Below are positions 18,256 to 26,379 of a stretch of DNA of 64,000 bases, piece by piece (position 1 is the stretch's first letter; the number at the start of each line of letters is the position of its first letter). The DNA lies in contig OY762510.1 of NCBI GenBank assembly GCA_963665935.1, forward strand, positions 2,356,001-2,420,000, written 5' to 3'. Made by a program: the position numbers and the translations under genes. The notes under the pieces are model-generated. The model made no database searches, was not told the DNA's origin, and saw nothing but the letters and a program-made list of their open reading frames with translations. Source of the stretch: Syntrophus sp963665935. Its GTDB lineage: Bacteria; Desulfobacterota; Syntrophia; Syntrophales; Syntrophaceae.

Positions 18256-19566
18256 TCAGCTACTGCCTGATTGGATCAATTCCGCTTTCCCTCCCGTGAA
18301 GGTTTCCCATCTCTTGATGTCCACATCACAATAGACCGGGGAGAGTTCCATGGCGTAACAGGTCCTCCCCGTCTGTTCCGCCGCCATGATCGTCGTGCCG
18401 GATCCGGAGAAGGAATCCAGGACCAGGGCGCCGGGCTTGCTACTGTTACGCAAGGCCCGGGCGACCAGAGCGATGGGCTTCATCGTCGGGTGCTCGTCGC
18501 TGCGCACCGGCTTGGGAAATTCCCAGACGTCACTATCGATCGCACAGGATTCCACCCGGATAAGTGGAACCCCATCGGTATCCCGAAGGAGCTTGTCCTG
18601 GCCATAAACATCGGCCAGGTTGCGGACACCCGACCAGTAGTGGGTGGATCCCTCAAACCATCCGTAGAGGATTGGTTCATATTGGCGCTGGTAGTTGGCC
18701 CGGCCGATGGTGAACTGGGATTTTACCCAGATGATGAAGGTGGAGAAGTGTCCGCCGGCATCGCGGAAAGCTCGCTGGAGATTATCCAGTTCTGATGAAG
18801 ACATGGCGATATAAACATCTCCGGAGACATGTGGGCGTAAGGCAGCCAGAGCATCACGGAGAAATTCATAGAAGCCTTCCCGTTTGGCGAAGAGGTCGTT
18901 GAGGATCTTCCGGCCGGCATTCTTGCTTCCCGCTTTCTTCCCTTGACGATCGCGGAGGGAGGAGCCGTAGTTGACATTATAGGGCGGATCCGTGAAGACC
19001 ATGTCCGCCCGTAAGCCGTTCATAAGCTCTTTAACTTCATCGGCGATCGTTGAGTCCCCGCACATGAGGCGATGACGGCCCAGCTGCCAGATATCCCCCC
19101 ACTTGGAAGTGGCTGACTCGATCTTTTCCGCCTCTGCAGCGACGTCGAAGTCATCCTCGAGGATGTCCTTTTTCAGCAGGAGCTCGACTTCCTTCGCCGA
19201 GAATCCGGTGAGGTTGAGATCGACGGGCATGGTTTCCAGTTCGATCAGGACATCCTTGAGCTTCGGCATGTTCCAGTCCCCGGAGATCTTGTTCAGGGCC
19301 AGGTCCAGGGCCAGTTCCATCTCGGGATCCAGATCGACGATGGAGACTTCCGCCTCAATGTGGCCCAGGCACCTCAAGACCTCCAGGCGCTGGTGGCCAC
19401 CCACAATATGGCCGGTACGTGAATTCCAGATAATGGGATCCACGTACCCGAAGGTCTCGATCGACTGACGAAGGGCTTCGAAGGTTTCATCACCGGGCTT
19501 GAGCATCTTCCGGGGGTGCTTTTCAGCGGGAAGCAGATCATCAATGCGGCGGATCTCGATGATCAT
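18256..19566 (-). CDS. ParB-like nuclease domain fused to DNA methyltransferase
   Basis: 436 residues in two parts. Residues 1-110 are a ParB/sulfiredoxin-like domain (PRKMLKPGDETF, VDPIIWNSRTGHIVGGHQRLEVL). Residues about 155-430 are a beta-class N6-adenine/N4-cytosine methyltransferase with catalytic TDPPYNVNYG and, later, the AdoMet-binding VLDSFSGSGTTIMAAE. Such fusions are common in phages and modify phage DNA, protecting it from restriction. It overlaps the zinc-ribbon gene by four bases and lies just upstream of the terminase genes. Confidence 0.9.
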   Translation of the reverse strand: MIIEIRRIDDLLPAEKHPRKMLKPGDETFEALRQSIETFGYVDPIIWNSRTGHIVGGHQRLEVLRCLGHIEAEVSIVDLDPEMELALDLALNKISGDWNMPKLKDVLIELETMPVDLNLTGFSAKEVELLLKKDILEDDFDVAAEAEKIESATSKWGDIWQLGRHRLMCGDSTIADEVKELMNGLRADMVFTDPPYNVNYGSSLRDRQGKKAGSKNAGRKILNDLFAKREGFYEFLRDALAALRPHVSGDVYIAMSSSELDNLQRAFRDAGGHFSTFIIWVKSQFTIGRANYQRQYEPILYGWFEGSTHYWSGVRNLADVYGQDKLLRDTDGVPLIRVESCAIDSDVWEFPKPVRSDEHPTMKPIALVARALRNSSKPGALVLDSFSGSGTTIMAAEQTGRTCYAMELSPVYCDVDIKRWETFTGGKAELIQSGSS

Positions 19567-20081
19567 GGAGACACCTCACCGGCCGCACCCGCTCCCCCCG
19601 TGGCGGCCTCTCTTGACTCTTCGGTCCCCTGGCCAGAATGGGAAGGATCAGCCACATGGTTGAATTTAAGTCTCCATCCCCGGACGCCTTCGGCACTGAC
19701 CTCCATGAGTCTTGCGATCCGGGTGTCATCGGCACCGGCATCGATCAGGATGGCAATCAGGATCACCTGGGGAAGCGACAGGTGACACCCGGAAAGGAAG
19801 GTTCCCGTCAAGGCTGTGAAGTACTTGCCACAGCGGCAGCATCGAACCCTGGCCCCCAGCCGGAAACTTCGCAAAGAGGGATAGCTGGTAATCGACTCCC
19901 CACAACCCGGGCATCGAGGCCCATTGGGATGCAACCGGTTCAGCACCCACTCCCTGCAAGAGTCAGGATTCAGGAACTTTGCAAGCCGCGATTGGCCCAC
20001 ATCGACCGGGCCAAAGACTGAGGGCCGGTAGGCTGGCATGGTGGCGTTTTCAGGTTTTGCCGTATTATCAATCACTTCCAT
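19563..20081 (-). CDS. Zinc-ribbon/HTH phage DNA-binding protein
   Basis: 172 residues. A zinc ribbon is formed by CPGCGESI and CCRCGKYF (about residues 57-88), followed by a helix-turn-helix (ILIAILIDAGADDTRIARLMEVSAEGVRGWRL). This is the arrangement seen at the N-terminus of IS1595/InsA-like proteins, but no transposase catalytic domain follows. It is the first gene after the candidate cos region and is coupled to the ParB-methyltransferase gene. A regulator or packaging-site binding protein is plausible but not shown. Confidence 0.65.
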   Translation of the reverse strand: MEVIDNTAKPENATMPAYRPSVFGPVDVGQSRLAKFLNPDSCREWVLNRLHPNGPRCPGCGESITSYPSLRSFRLGARVRCCRCGKYFTALTGTFLSGCHLSLPQVILIAILIDAGADDTRIARLMEVSAEGVRGWRLKFNHVADPSHSGQGTEESREAATGGAGAAGEVSP

Positions 20082-20119
20082 TTTTCCACACCTTTTTGAA
20101 TCTCAAAAGTAGAGAGTTT

Positions 20120-20170
20120 TCGCGGGTCCGCGTCCCGTAAGAAAAGGGTGTCCCGGGAAGGACCCGCGGT
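20120..20170. other. Candidate cos region / GC-rich hairpin
   Basis: A nine-base perfect stem CGCGGGTCC (20121-20129) with GGACCCGCG (20160-20168) encloses a GC-rich interior. On the minus strand it reads GCGGGTCCTTCCCGGG, similar to sequences around cohesive-end sites of lambdoid phages. It lies between the early genes and the terminase-side genes, where lambda-type phages keep cos. On the plus strand the hairpin is followed by seven T residues, so an antisense terminator is an alternative reading. Confidence 0.4.
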
Positions 20171-20183
20171 TTTTTTCTGGCGG

Positions 20184-20603
20184 TCAGGGCCTGGAGGGAG
20201 AAATCAGGCCAAGCTCCTTCAGTTCGATCAGATCTTCCAGGGCGTCGCGCAGCAGGCCGTAGGCTTTCGTGGCGGATTGCCATCTTTCCGGATCCCGTTC
20301 GGAGCGGAGCCCTGGTTTGAACTTCAGGCTGAAGGAGTTCTTCTCGACAACCAACTGGATCCCGTGACCAGCCGGTTCCTTCAAGTAGGATGACAAGGCT
20401 GCGACTTGCGGGCTGTCCTTCCAGGATCTCAAGGGGAGCTTCTCGAAGCGGATCACCTTGACTACGGCTGCGGCGCCGTTGGCATTGGACATCGTGGCGG
20501 AATCATCCTGGATGGGTTTGACTGGGAATTCAGCCACTGCATCGAGCGCTTGCTTTTTGGCCAAGGGATTGTAGACGTCAACGATTGCTGCGAGTCCTCC
20601 CAT
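20184..20603 (-). CDS. Phage protein of unknown function
   Basis: 139 residues from the ATG at 20603, preceded by GAGGAGGGCAAA. There is no signal peptide. The middle section is basic and beta-like (KNSFSLKFKPGLRSERDPERW) and the C-terminus helical and acidic (LLRDALEDLIELKELGLI). It sits between the candidate origin and the candidate cos region, at the boundary of replication and packaging modules. I cannot name a family. Confidence 0.6.
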   Translation of the reverse strand: MGGLAAIVDVYNPLAKKQALDAVAEFPVKPIQDDSATMSNANGAAAVVKVIRFEKLPLRSWKDSPQVAALSSYLKEPAGHGIQLVVEKNSFSLKFKPGLRSERDPERWQSATKAYGLLRDALEDLIELKELGLISPSRP

Positions 20604-20626
20604 TTTGCCCTCCTCGGTAAAAAATC

Positions 20627-20893
20627 GGTCCAAGCGGTCCAGGTGCGGTCCATGTCACGGTCCAGGTCAAGTAGCCGTTTTTATTACCTGGTCCGGGTGG
20701 TCCAGGTATTTTTTAATAAAAAGAAAAATATGTTACAGAAAATGAACTTACCGCGCGCACGTGCGCGCACGTGCATTATGTTGCGTTTTGCCTGGACTGC
20801 TTGGACGGCACTGTGTAACTGTCGGTATATATAAAGAAAAAGCCCGTCCAAGCGAACCATTTTCACTTGGACCGCACCTGGACCGCCTGGACC
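20627..20893. repeat. Iteron-like GGTCCA repeats, candidate phage replication origin
   Basis: Eleven copies of GTCCA or its complement TGGAC occur in 267 bases, mostly as GGTCCA/TGGACC spaced about 9-13 bases apart. The left group is in one orientation (five copies), and the right group is mostly reversed. Between them lie an A/T run and a perfect 16-base palindrome GCGCGCACGTGCGCGC (20753-20768). The block adjoins the primase-helicase gene. Direct repeats, an AT-rich stretch and a replication gene next door are the usual parts of an origin; the function is inferred. Confidence 0.5.
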
Positions 20894-20988
20894 GTTCAGC
20901 GGCGGGTTTGATAGCCTTGGGGTGGGCTCGAACCCGGCGGGGGGCGCGGGGTGCAGAAAAGACATGAAAGGAAGGCCGGCGACTGTCC

Positions 20989-23436
20989 TCATCGCATGCC
21001 CTCCGGAACCTTTGTGGCGATCCTGATGCCCTTCAGGAAGCGTTCACGCCGGCCATTGATCGTAGGCCGGTACTGTTCGATGTTGTTCTTGGCAGCCTTC
21101 AGCTCACGGAAGAAATTTTCCTCGCTGAACTTCTGGTAGCCCTTTTCCTTGCAGTAATCCTGGTAGGATTCATAGATTTCCTTTTTCGATACCTCGTAGG
21201 TGGTGTCAGAGGCGTCCCCGATCTCGCATTCATCCTCTACGAAACAGAGAACCGGGTTGTTGCTGCGGCGGTAATCGAGCATGACGCGATCCGTTTCGTC
21301 ACTGTGGGTGAATTCCTTGTTCTCCCAGAGGCGCTTCCGTCCGATCAGGGACCAGTGGAAGATCCCGGAAAGTTCTCCCTTCAGGGTATCTAGCAGGCCC
21401 TTGTCGCCGCCGGTCAGGAACTGCTTTTTGAATTGGATAGGAAGGATCTTCCGGAAGAAGCCGTCGCTGTTGTCAAGAACCCGGGGGAAGCGGTTCGCGG
21501 CGAAGGCCATCTTGCATGTCGGTTCAAACTCGAAGGAGTTCTCATGTTTAAAGGCGGCCTGGATTGTGTCTCCAGATACGATCGCCTTGAAGATCTTGCT
21601 CTCCATGGCCTTTGATCCGACCTCGGTGGAGATGTTCAGGAGCTTCCCATAGAGGGAAGAACGCTGGAACTGGTCGTCCAGGTCCTCGATGTTGACGGCG
21701 GCGCAGTTCTTCGGGCCGACCAGGGCACGCAGGACTTTGAGCAGGGTGGACTTTCCGTCCGCTCCCGGTCCCAGGCACAACAGGCACTTCTCGAAGGCTG
21801 TGGAGGGCGTCAGGCAGTAGCCGAAGAATTCCTGAACCTGGGCGATTACCTCGGGTGTCCGGATTGTCTCTTCCAGGAAACGCAACCAGCGCTTGCAGAT
21901 CGGGACGAAATCCGGGCCGTAAATCACGGGAAACATATACGTGGCATAATAATCCACGGCATGATCGTAGAGGATGTCCTCATCAATTGAATACATCCCA
22001 TTTTCGACGCAGAAAAAGCCGTCTCGATCGTTGATCTGGCGTCCCTCTGGGATCATTGAGAGCATCCGGGCCTGAAAGGAGGCGTCTTCGACGCGGCTTT
22101 TCTGAGCCTCGTTTTCCAGGTATTTGACACAGGCAGTCTTGATGTAGTCCTCGTGGAGCACATCCCAGAAGCGGCCGTTCCATTTGTACGTTAAGCCGGT
22201 ATTCGGCTCATACATCAGGGACATGTCCTTGATCAATTGCTCGGCCAGGAGGCGGGGCCGGAAGGAATAGCGCTTGTTCACCCCGTAATCGTAGAAGCGG
22301 TAGACTCCATCGCTCCTGCGTTCGTCATCATCTGGGGGCTCCGGGGGGATGAGAGGCTCGAACTTCTTGGCTGTAGCGATCAGGGCGCGCAGATCATCCG
22401 CCGTCTTGCCGTGGCGGACAAAGAAGTCCGTTAGGTCCTGGCCGTGATCCTTGGGGACTGATCCGTCGGGACCGACGCCCATGAACTCCGGCCAGGCAAT
22501 CACCTTGAGTGACCGGGCGACTTCCCGCAGGGATTCGCCGGCATAATCGGCATACACCCTGCCGGCGTTGTCGGCATCATAAGCGATGATCACATCGCGG
22601 TTGCGGAAGGGTCCTCTGTGGCCGTTCGGCCAGTTCTTCAGCTTGCTGGTTTGAGTAATTGCGTTGAAGCCATGGGAAAGGGCGCAGATCGTGTCCGATT
22701 CTCCCTCGCAAAGAAGGATTGGCCCATCCTGCAGCACTTGGTCGGGTTTAGGGGGAAAGAGCCTCGATTCACCCGTCAGCTGGGCGAAGGAAATGATCTT
22801 GAACTGCTTCGCGCCAGGTTGATACAGGCGGATGTTCTGCAGGTAGCCGTTGGCGTCGAAGATCGGAATGGCGATCTTTTCCGGCTTTTTGATCTCTTTC
22901 AGATTGCCGGTTTTCTTGTCCAGACGCAGGGTCTGCAGACGAAGATCGAGCTTCTTGATAATCTCTGGAGACCAGCCACGCTCCTTCTCAAACCTGGTGA
23001 TCCAGTCTGAGGGTAGGGAAGGGAGCTTCTCCCAGGCTTCGCGCATCAGCCCTAGGGTCTGTTCCAGGGTCAATTCCACGTCGGGCCTTTTATTTTTTCC
23101 GCCCGGCTGGCCATGCTGTTCGCCCCCAGGGACATCGTTACCGTAGGGGATGGCGTATTGATCACAGAAGGCCTTAAAACCCTCCTTCTGGCCGAGTCCG
23201 TGAACCTCCGTCCAGAGCTTGAGCAGATCACCGTCGGCGCTGCAGGAAAAACAGTGATAGGCGTCCTTCTCGAAGTTGTAGGAAAAGGAGGGGCTCGGGG
23301 AGGTTTCGGATTCCTGGTGGATGGGACAGTAGCCGTGGATCTCGCCGCCGGATGATTTGCCCGGCGACGTCTTGAAGAGCGTCCTGGCGATGGCGGCCCG
23401 CTGTGATTCCGAAAGATGCTTCCCGGCGATTCCCAA
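20989..23436 (-). CDS. Phage primase-helicase (CHC2 + Toprim + D5 helicase)
   Basis: 815 residues. An N-terminal CHC2 zinc finger (GYCPIHQE...YHCFSC, about 35-75) is followed by a Toprim region (GPILLCEGESDTICALSHG and VIIAYDADNAGR, about 240-300). A D5_N/primase C-terminal region leads to a superfamily 3 helicase with Walker A GPGADGKSTLLK near residue 555. It would unwind and prime phage DNA, probably at the adjacent repeat cluster. It starts with TTG, AGGGGG being placed upstream; no nearer ATG fits the zinc finger. Confidence 0.9.
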   Translation of the reverse strand: MGIAGKHLSESQRAAIARTLFKTSPGKSSGGEIHGYCPIHQESETSPSPSFSYNFEKDAYHCFSCSADGDLLKLWTEVHGLGQKEGFKAFCDQYAIPYGNDVPGGEQHGQPGGKNKRPDVELTLEQTLGLMREAWEKLPSLPSDWITRFEKERGWSPEIIKKLDLRLQTLRLDKKTGNLKEIKKPEKIAIPIFDANGYLQNIRLYQPGAKQFKIISFAQLTGESRLFPPKPDQVLQDGPILLCEGESDTICALSHGFNAITQTSKLKNWPNGHRGPFRNRDVIIAYDADNAGRVYADYAGESLREVARSLKVIAWPEFMGVGPDGSVPKDHGQDLTDFFVRHGKTADDLRALIATAKKFEPLIPPEPPDDDERRSDGVYRFYDYGVNKRYSFRPRLLAEQLIKDMSLMYEPNTGLTYKWNGRFWDVLHEDYIKTACVKYLENEAQKSRVEDASFQARMLSMIPEGRQINDRDGFFCVENGMYSIDEDILYDHAVDYYATYMFPVIYGPDFVPICKRWLRFLEETIRTPEVIAQVQEFFGYCLTPSTAFEKCLLCLGPGADGKSTLLKVLRALVGPKNCAAVNIEDLDDQFQRSSLYGKLLNISTEVGSKAMESKIFKAIVSGDTIQAAFKHENSFEFEPTCKMAFAANRFPRVLDNSDGFFRKILPIQFKKQFLTGGDKGLLDTLKGELSGIFHWSLIGRKRLWENKEFTHSDETDRVMLDYRRSNNPVLCFVEDECEIGDASDTTYEVSKKEIYESYQDYCKEKGYQKFSEENFFRELKAAKNNIEQYRPTINGRRERFLKGIRIATKVPEGMR

Positions 23437-23447
23437 GGCAATACCCC

Positions 23448-23729
23448 CTACTCAGGCTCGCTGCATTTCAATAGGCCGTAGCCGGCGATATCCTGCCAAG
23501 GATTCTCTCCGAAGGCTTCTTTCTGGTTCGCGATGCGGAAGAGCTTGTCGATCACCCGGATCATGGCCAGGAGATCGTCGTATTGCTCCAGGCGGATCCC
23601 GTGTGGGTAAAGAATTTTGATGATATCTCCGGACCGGTCGAAGGAGCGGCCATAGGCCTTCTGCTTCTTGTCCACCAGCTTGCCGACCTTGGCGCCAATC
23701 TCTTCAAATTTTCCTTGCGGTTTCTCCAT
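23448..23729 (-). CDS. Small phage protein, early region
   Basis: 93 residues, basic at the start and helical throughout. The C-terminal half (YDDLLAMIRVIDKLFRIANQ, then NPWQDIAGYGLL) resembles the end of nucleotide-modification-associated (DUF1599-like) domains, which finish in a DIxGYxxL motif. The resemblance is by eye and tentative. It is coupled to the primase-helicase (11 bases upstream of its start) and to the preceding gene (one shared base). Confidence 0.6.
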   Translation of the reverse strand: MEKPQGKFEEIGAKVGKLVDKKQKAYGRSFDRSGDIIKILYPHGIRLEQYDDLLAMIRVIDKLFRIANQKEAFGENPWQDIAGYGLLKCSEPE

Positions 23730-23962
23730 CAGAGAATTTCTCCCTGCCGGCGATTGGCTGCCATGTTTGCGACAAGGATGGCCAGGATCTGGCCGACGGG
23801 ATTATCCGTCTCCCTCTTGCGGTTCAGCATGGCATTGATCCGGCTGAGCGTTTCCTGGGCCGCAGTATCCGAATCTTCATCCGAATTTGCCGTCTGTTCG
23901 GATGAGAAAGGGACTTCTGCTGCAGGAGGGGAAGCTTTTTTTGAATTAGGAGTGAACAACAT
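23729..23962 (-). CDS. Small phage protein, unknown
   Basis: 77 residues. A low-complexity N-terminal half rich in Ser/Glu/Ala is followed by a helical C-terminal half (RINAMLNRKRETDNPVGQILAILVANMAANR). It overlaps the next gene by one base, so the two are translationally coupled. No recognised domain. Confidence 0.55.
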   Translation of the reverse strand: MLFTPNSKKASPPAAEVPFSSEQTANSDEDSDTAAQETLSRINAMLNRKRETDNPVGQILAILVANMAANRRQGEIL

Positions 23963-24085
23963 GGGTACACCTCTAAATGAATAGAATTCTTGAATTGAAC
24001 GTCTTAATAAAGGGCCTTGAGGTATGAGGCATGCATTACTGCTTGAGCAGTCCCCCTGTTATTTATCTAAAAGGAGATACAAATT

Positions 24086-24280
24086 ATGGCTAATAAAGAA
24101 ACAAAACTTCACGCTTTGAGCCTTTCCGTTGAAGTTGCCAGAGATTACGCTTTATCAAAGGCACATGACTTTGGGCCAATCGAAGAAGTCCTGGAGCGTG
24201 TCTATAAAAAATTAGTTGCCATCGCCGATCAGATTGCTGATGAGAGCAAAAAGGATAAAAGAAAGACTGCAGCTTCTTGA
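24086..24280 (+). CDS. Small protein, opposite strand to the lytic operon
   Basis: 64 residues, helical and lysine-rich at the end (VARDYALSKAHDFGPIEEVLERVYKKLVAIADQIADES). AAAAGGAGA lies eight bases upstream of the ATG, a strong ribosome binding site. It is the only plus-strand gene in the early region and lies completely antisense to the 3' part of the minus-strand frame at 24090-24401. It could be expressed during lysogeny. Function unknown. Confidence 0.6.
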   Translation: MANKETKLHALSLSVEVARDYALSKAHDFGPIEEVLERVYKKLVAIADQIADESKKDKRKTAAS

Positions 24281-24401
24281 AGTTACTCTCAACTTTGTCT
24301 ATGGAAACTTCTCCCGGGTTTTCGCTTTTCGGGGAGTTTTTGCCGGACATTTTAATGGCAAGCTTCAAAAGTTCAATTTTGACTTCGTCCGCTCCGAGCA
24401 T
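24090..24401 (-). CDS. Small phage protein overlapping an antisense gene
   Basis: The first about 45 codons (MLGADEVKIELLKLAIKMSG...) look like a real small phage protein, and GGAGGAAATT directly precedes the ATG. The second half is antisense to the plus-strand gene and has the odd composition of a shadow frame (FFYPFCSHQQSDRRWQ). Either the gene has a genuine long overlap or its original 3' end was replaced or frameshifted. The start is credible, the end is not certain. Confidence 0.4.
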   Translation of the reverse strand: MLGADEVKIELLKLAIKMSGKNSPKSENPGEVSIDKVESNFKKLQSFFYPFCSHQQSDRRWQLIFYRHAPGLLRLAQSHVPLIKRNLWQLQRKGSKREVLFLY

Positions 24402-24414
24402 AATTTCCTCCGGA

Positions 24415-24642
24415 TCAAATCGTTTTCAAAGGTGAATAATAGACCTGGTAGATTGCGGAATAGTTGATCGTTCCGCAGTAGGTGACATGCCGATGCTGGC
24501 CCATGATTTTATCGGGGAATCGGCTAAGCTCTTCGCGAAGCTTGGCGGCGGAATCGTCGATCAACTCCTTCATGGTTCTTGCCGATTTCTGAAGGGGGAT
24601 TTTGATTCGTTCCGAGACGGGTTCCGTGATCTGTGCTGTCAT
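24415..24642 (-). CDS. Small phage protein, unknown
   Basis: 75 residues from the ATG at 24642, where AAAGGGAAA is upstream. An amphipathic middle (TMKELIDDSAAKLREELSRFPDKIM) is followed by a tyrosine-rich end (YCGTINYSAIYQVYYS). It overlaps the 3' part of the upstream frame. No domain recognised. Confidence 0.5.
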   Translation of the reverse strand: MTAQITEPVSERIKIPLQKSARTMKELIDDSAAKLREELSRFPDKIMGQHRHVTYCGTINYSAIYQVYYSPLKTI

Positions 24643-24874
24643 TATTTTCCCTTTCTTTTTGATGTATTTTTTTGGTATGTGATTTCTTGCTGCCGAATGG
24701 CCATTCATCGGTTATCTTTCCCTTGTTGCGTCGCAACATGGTCCGCAATGACGATACATCGCCAGCTTTCAGATCGTTGATGATCTCATCCTTGGTCGCT
24801 ACGGGATAGAGTTCCAGCAGTCCAGCAGAAGCCAGGGCTGCTTCGATCCTCGTTATGCGATCTTCAAGGGTCAT
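24524..24874 (-). CDS. Small phage protein, unknown, 3' end uncertain
   Basis: 116 residues from the ATG at 24874. The first about 70 residues are protein-like (EDRITRIEAALASAGLLELYP, then TKDEIINDLKAGDVSSLRTML). The rest overlaps the next gene in another frame and is low in hydrophobic residues, so the true gene may be shorter or frameshifted. No family named. Confidence 0.45.
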   Translation of the reverse strand: MTLEDRITRIEAALASAGLLELYPVATKDEIINDLKAGDVSSLRTMLRRNKGKITDEWPFGSKKSHTKKIHQKERENNDSTDHGTRLGTNQNPPSEIGKNHEGVDRRFRRQASRRA

Positions 24875-25024
24875 CGACAGTGTTTTGGCCGGATTCCACA
24901 AGGCGGCTCCGGCCAGCCTGATTATGAGAAGAGAAAATATGCGTAATCGATGGTATGCGCTTTAGGTTAATGCCCGGATTCCGCTTCCGCCGAGGCTCCG
25001 GGTTGGCCCCTGGAAGTTAGAAAT

Positions 25025-25186
25025 TCAAGGGCAATGGAAAACGATCTGATGCAGTGCCGGCAGAATGATATAGAGGATCGCAACACCACAAGCGATCAGG
25101 CCACCATAAAACGATACATTTTCTATGACGGTGAAAAACGTCTCGATCCCGCCGTCCAGCCTGTCATCTGATTTACTTTTTCCCAT
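25025..25186 (-). CDS. 53-residue single-TM protein
   Basis: A short gene with a GGGGAAGGAGC stretch before its ATG. The N-terminus is charged (MGKSKSDDRLDGGIETFF), followed by one hydrophobic span (GGLIACGVAILYIILPALHQIV) that ends at the stop codon. It resembles small membrane proteins in phage early regions that affect superinfection, but no specific family is recognised. It is the only likely gene in the 24.9-25.3 kb interval. Confidence 0.5.
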   Translation of the reverse strand: MGKSKSDDRLDGGIETFFTVIENVSFYGGLIACGVAILYIILPALHQIVFHCP

Positions 25187-25312
25187 GCTCCTTCCCCGCG
25201 CCGATTCCGTTCGATAATCCCTTGTGATACATTAGCGGGCATTGCCCCACATTGCCTGACATTGTCCAACAATGTTCAGCAATGCTTACGTTGAAGTTTT
25301 TCCGCGAGATCC

Positions 25313-25543
25313 TTATGCTGGTTCCGACTTCAAATACTTTCGCGGATCGTAATCCGCATCATGGAGTGTACGGGCCATGGTCAAAAGAATCCTGTTGTTG
25401 AGCTTCTTCTTCATCGCTGCCGGCAGACGTTCAAGCTGCCTTTTCGTGACTTCGGGAATGCGCAACGTGAAATTGACTTCCAGCTTGTCAATATCCTGTA
25501 ACTCTTCCACGGTCATGTCCTCCCAGCGTTCCTCTCCGTCCAT
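25313..25543 (-). CDS. Small phage protein, unknown
   Basis: 76 residues. An acidic N-terminus (MDGEERWEDMTVEELQDID) is followed by VNFTLRIPEVTKRQLERLP and a helical stretch KLNNRILLTMARTLHDADY. A strand followed by two helices suggests a ribbon-helix-helix-like small DNA-binding protein, though this is a guess from shape. It belongs to the early minus-strand operon downstream of the repressor-like genes. Confidence 0.55.
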   Translation of the reverse strand: MDGEERWEDMTVEELQDIDKLEVNFTLRIPEVTKRQLERLPAAMKKKLNNRILLTMARTLHDADYDPRKYLKSEPA

Positions 25544-25607
25544 TGTTTGTGATTCCTTTTCTGTGATCTCATTGCCCCTTGCCTCATCCTTGAAAAGGTG
25601 TATAATT

Positions 25608-25832
25608 TCACCGCTTCATAATCAGAATATCGTGGGTGGTCTTCAGTATTTCCTCATACGCCGCCGTCGCACGATATCCCGTCAACGCCATGGACCGCGT
25701 ATTCGCCTTGATTCGCCGCCCAAGACGATTGGATATCCGATCAGCCAGGATTTCTCTTTCGCCGGGCAGATCCATATCCAGATCGATCATTAATTTTTTA
25801 ACCTCCTTGCGGAGGGTGTTAGATTCTTTCAT
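25608..25832 (-). CDS. Stand-alone copy of the upstream regulator's C-terminal domain
   Basis: 74 residues that align without gaps over most of their length with the last about 75 residues of the gene at 25819-26319. Shared positions include LRxEVKKLMxDLD, a RISNRLGRRI/QISGRLHRRI segment, the identical SMALTGYRATA, and ILxTxxDIL. It has no HTH of its own. It overlaps the upstream gene by 14 bases. A truncated paralogue of this kind could heterodimerise with and modulate the regulator; that is inference. Confidence 0.65.
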   Translation of the reverse strand: MKESNTLRKEVKKLMIDLDMDLPGEREILADRISNRLGRRIKANTRSMALTGYRATAAYEEILKTTHDILIMKR

Positions 25833-26319
25833 TTCGGTTCTCTATTTCAGAAGACAGGATGTCGCGGGCGGTCTCCAGGATGTTCCGGGACGAAGCCGTC
25901 GCGCGGTAGCCGGTCAGCGCCATGGACAGCGAATTTCTGTTGATCCGCCGGTGAAGGCGGCCTGATATCTGAGCGGACAGTTCCGGAAGGGAGCCGCGAC
26001 GGTCCCTGTCCAGATCGACCATTAATTTTTTAACCTCTATGCGGAGGTTTTTAAGCGCCTGGGGAGCCACCATCCGGGACGATTTCTTTTCTGCGATGGC
26101 TTCACGTTTCATTTTCTTCTCGTAAGCATCCGGAAAGGCATCCTGCAGGTGGAAGCCGAAAAAATTGGAGATGGCCTCGGCATTCTTGATTGAGGGTTTT
26201 CGCTTCCCGTTCAGGATCTTGCTGACGGTCGAATAATGTGCCCCGATGTGCTCTGCCAGAGCCGCCTGGGTGATTTTCCGTCTGCTAAGTTCACCGGAGA
26301 TATTGCTTGTTGTCTGCAT
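25819..26319 (-). CDS. Cro/CI-type HTH regulator of the early operon
   Basis: 166 residues from the ATG at 26319. Residues about 8-62 are an XRE helix-turn-helix (KITQAALAEHIGAHYSTVSKILNGKRKPSIKNAEAISNFFG). A basic linker leads to the C-terminal domain repeated in the next gene. It is the first gene of the minus-strand lytic operon, divergent from the plus-strand repressor, so a Cro-like role is likely. An operator (26331-26346) lies directly in front of its start. Confidence 0.75.
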   Translation of the reverse strand: MQTTSNISGELSRRKITQAALAEHIGAHYSTVSKILNGKRKPSIKNAEAISNFFGFHLQDAFPDAYEKKMKREAIAEKKSSRMVAPQALKNLRIEVKKLMVDLDRDRRGSLPELSAQISGRLHRRINRNSLSMALTGYRATASSRNILETARDILSSEIENRNERI

Positions 26320-26330
26320 TGATGGGATAA

Positions 26331-26346
26331 TACACACAAAGGTGTA
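26331..26346. promoter_or_regulatory. Phage operator O1, TACAC-N6-GTGTA
   Basis: A perfect inverted repeat TACACACAAAGGTGTA in the 60-base gap between the two divergent regulators. A second overlapping repeat, ACAAAG-N5-CTTTGT, shares its right half. The same TACAC-N6-GTGTA pattern recurs at 26592-26607, which supports a specific repressor binding motif. Confidence 0.6.
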
Positions 26347-26379
26347 CTTTGTCAAACAATAAAATACAAAATTTAGTGT

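Noticed and set aside
20121..20178. Hairpin before T run as an ordinary terminator
   Set aside because: It would work only on the plus strand, where no gene ends nearby; the position fits cos better, though the terminator reading is not excluded.
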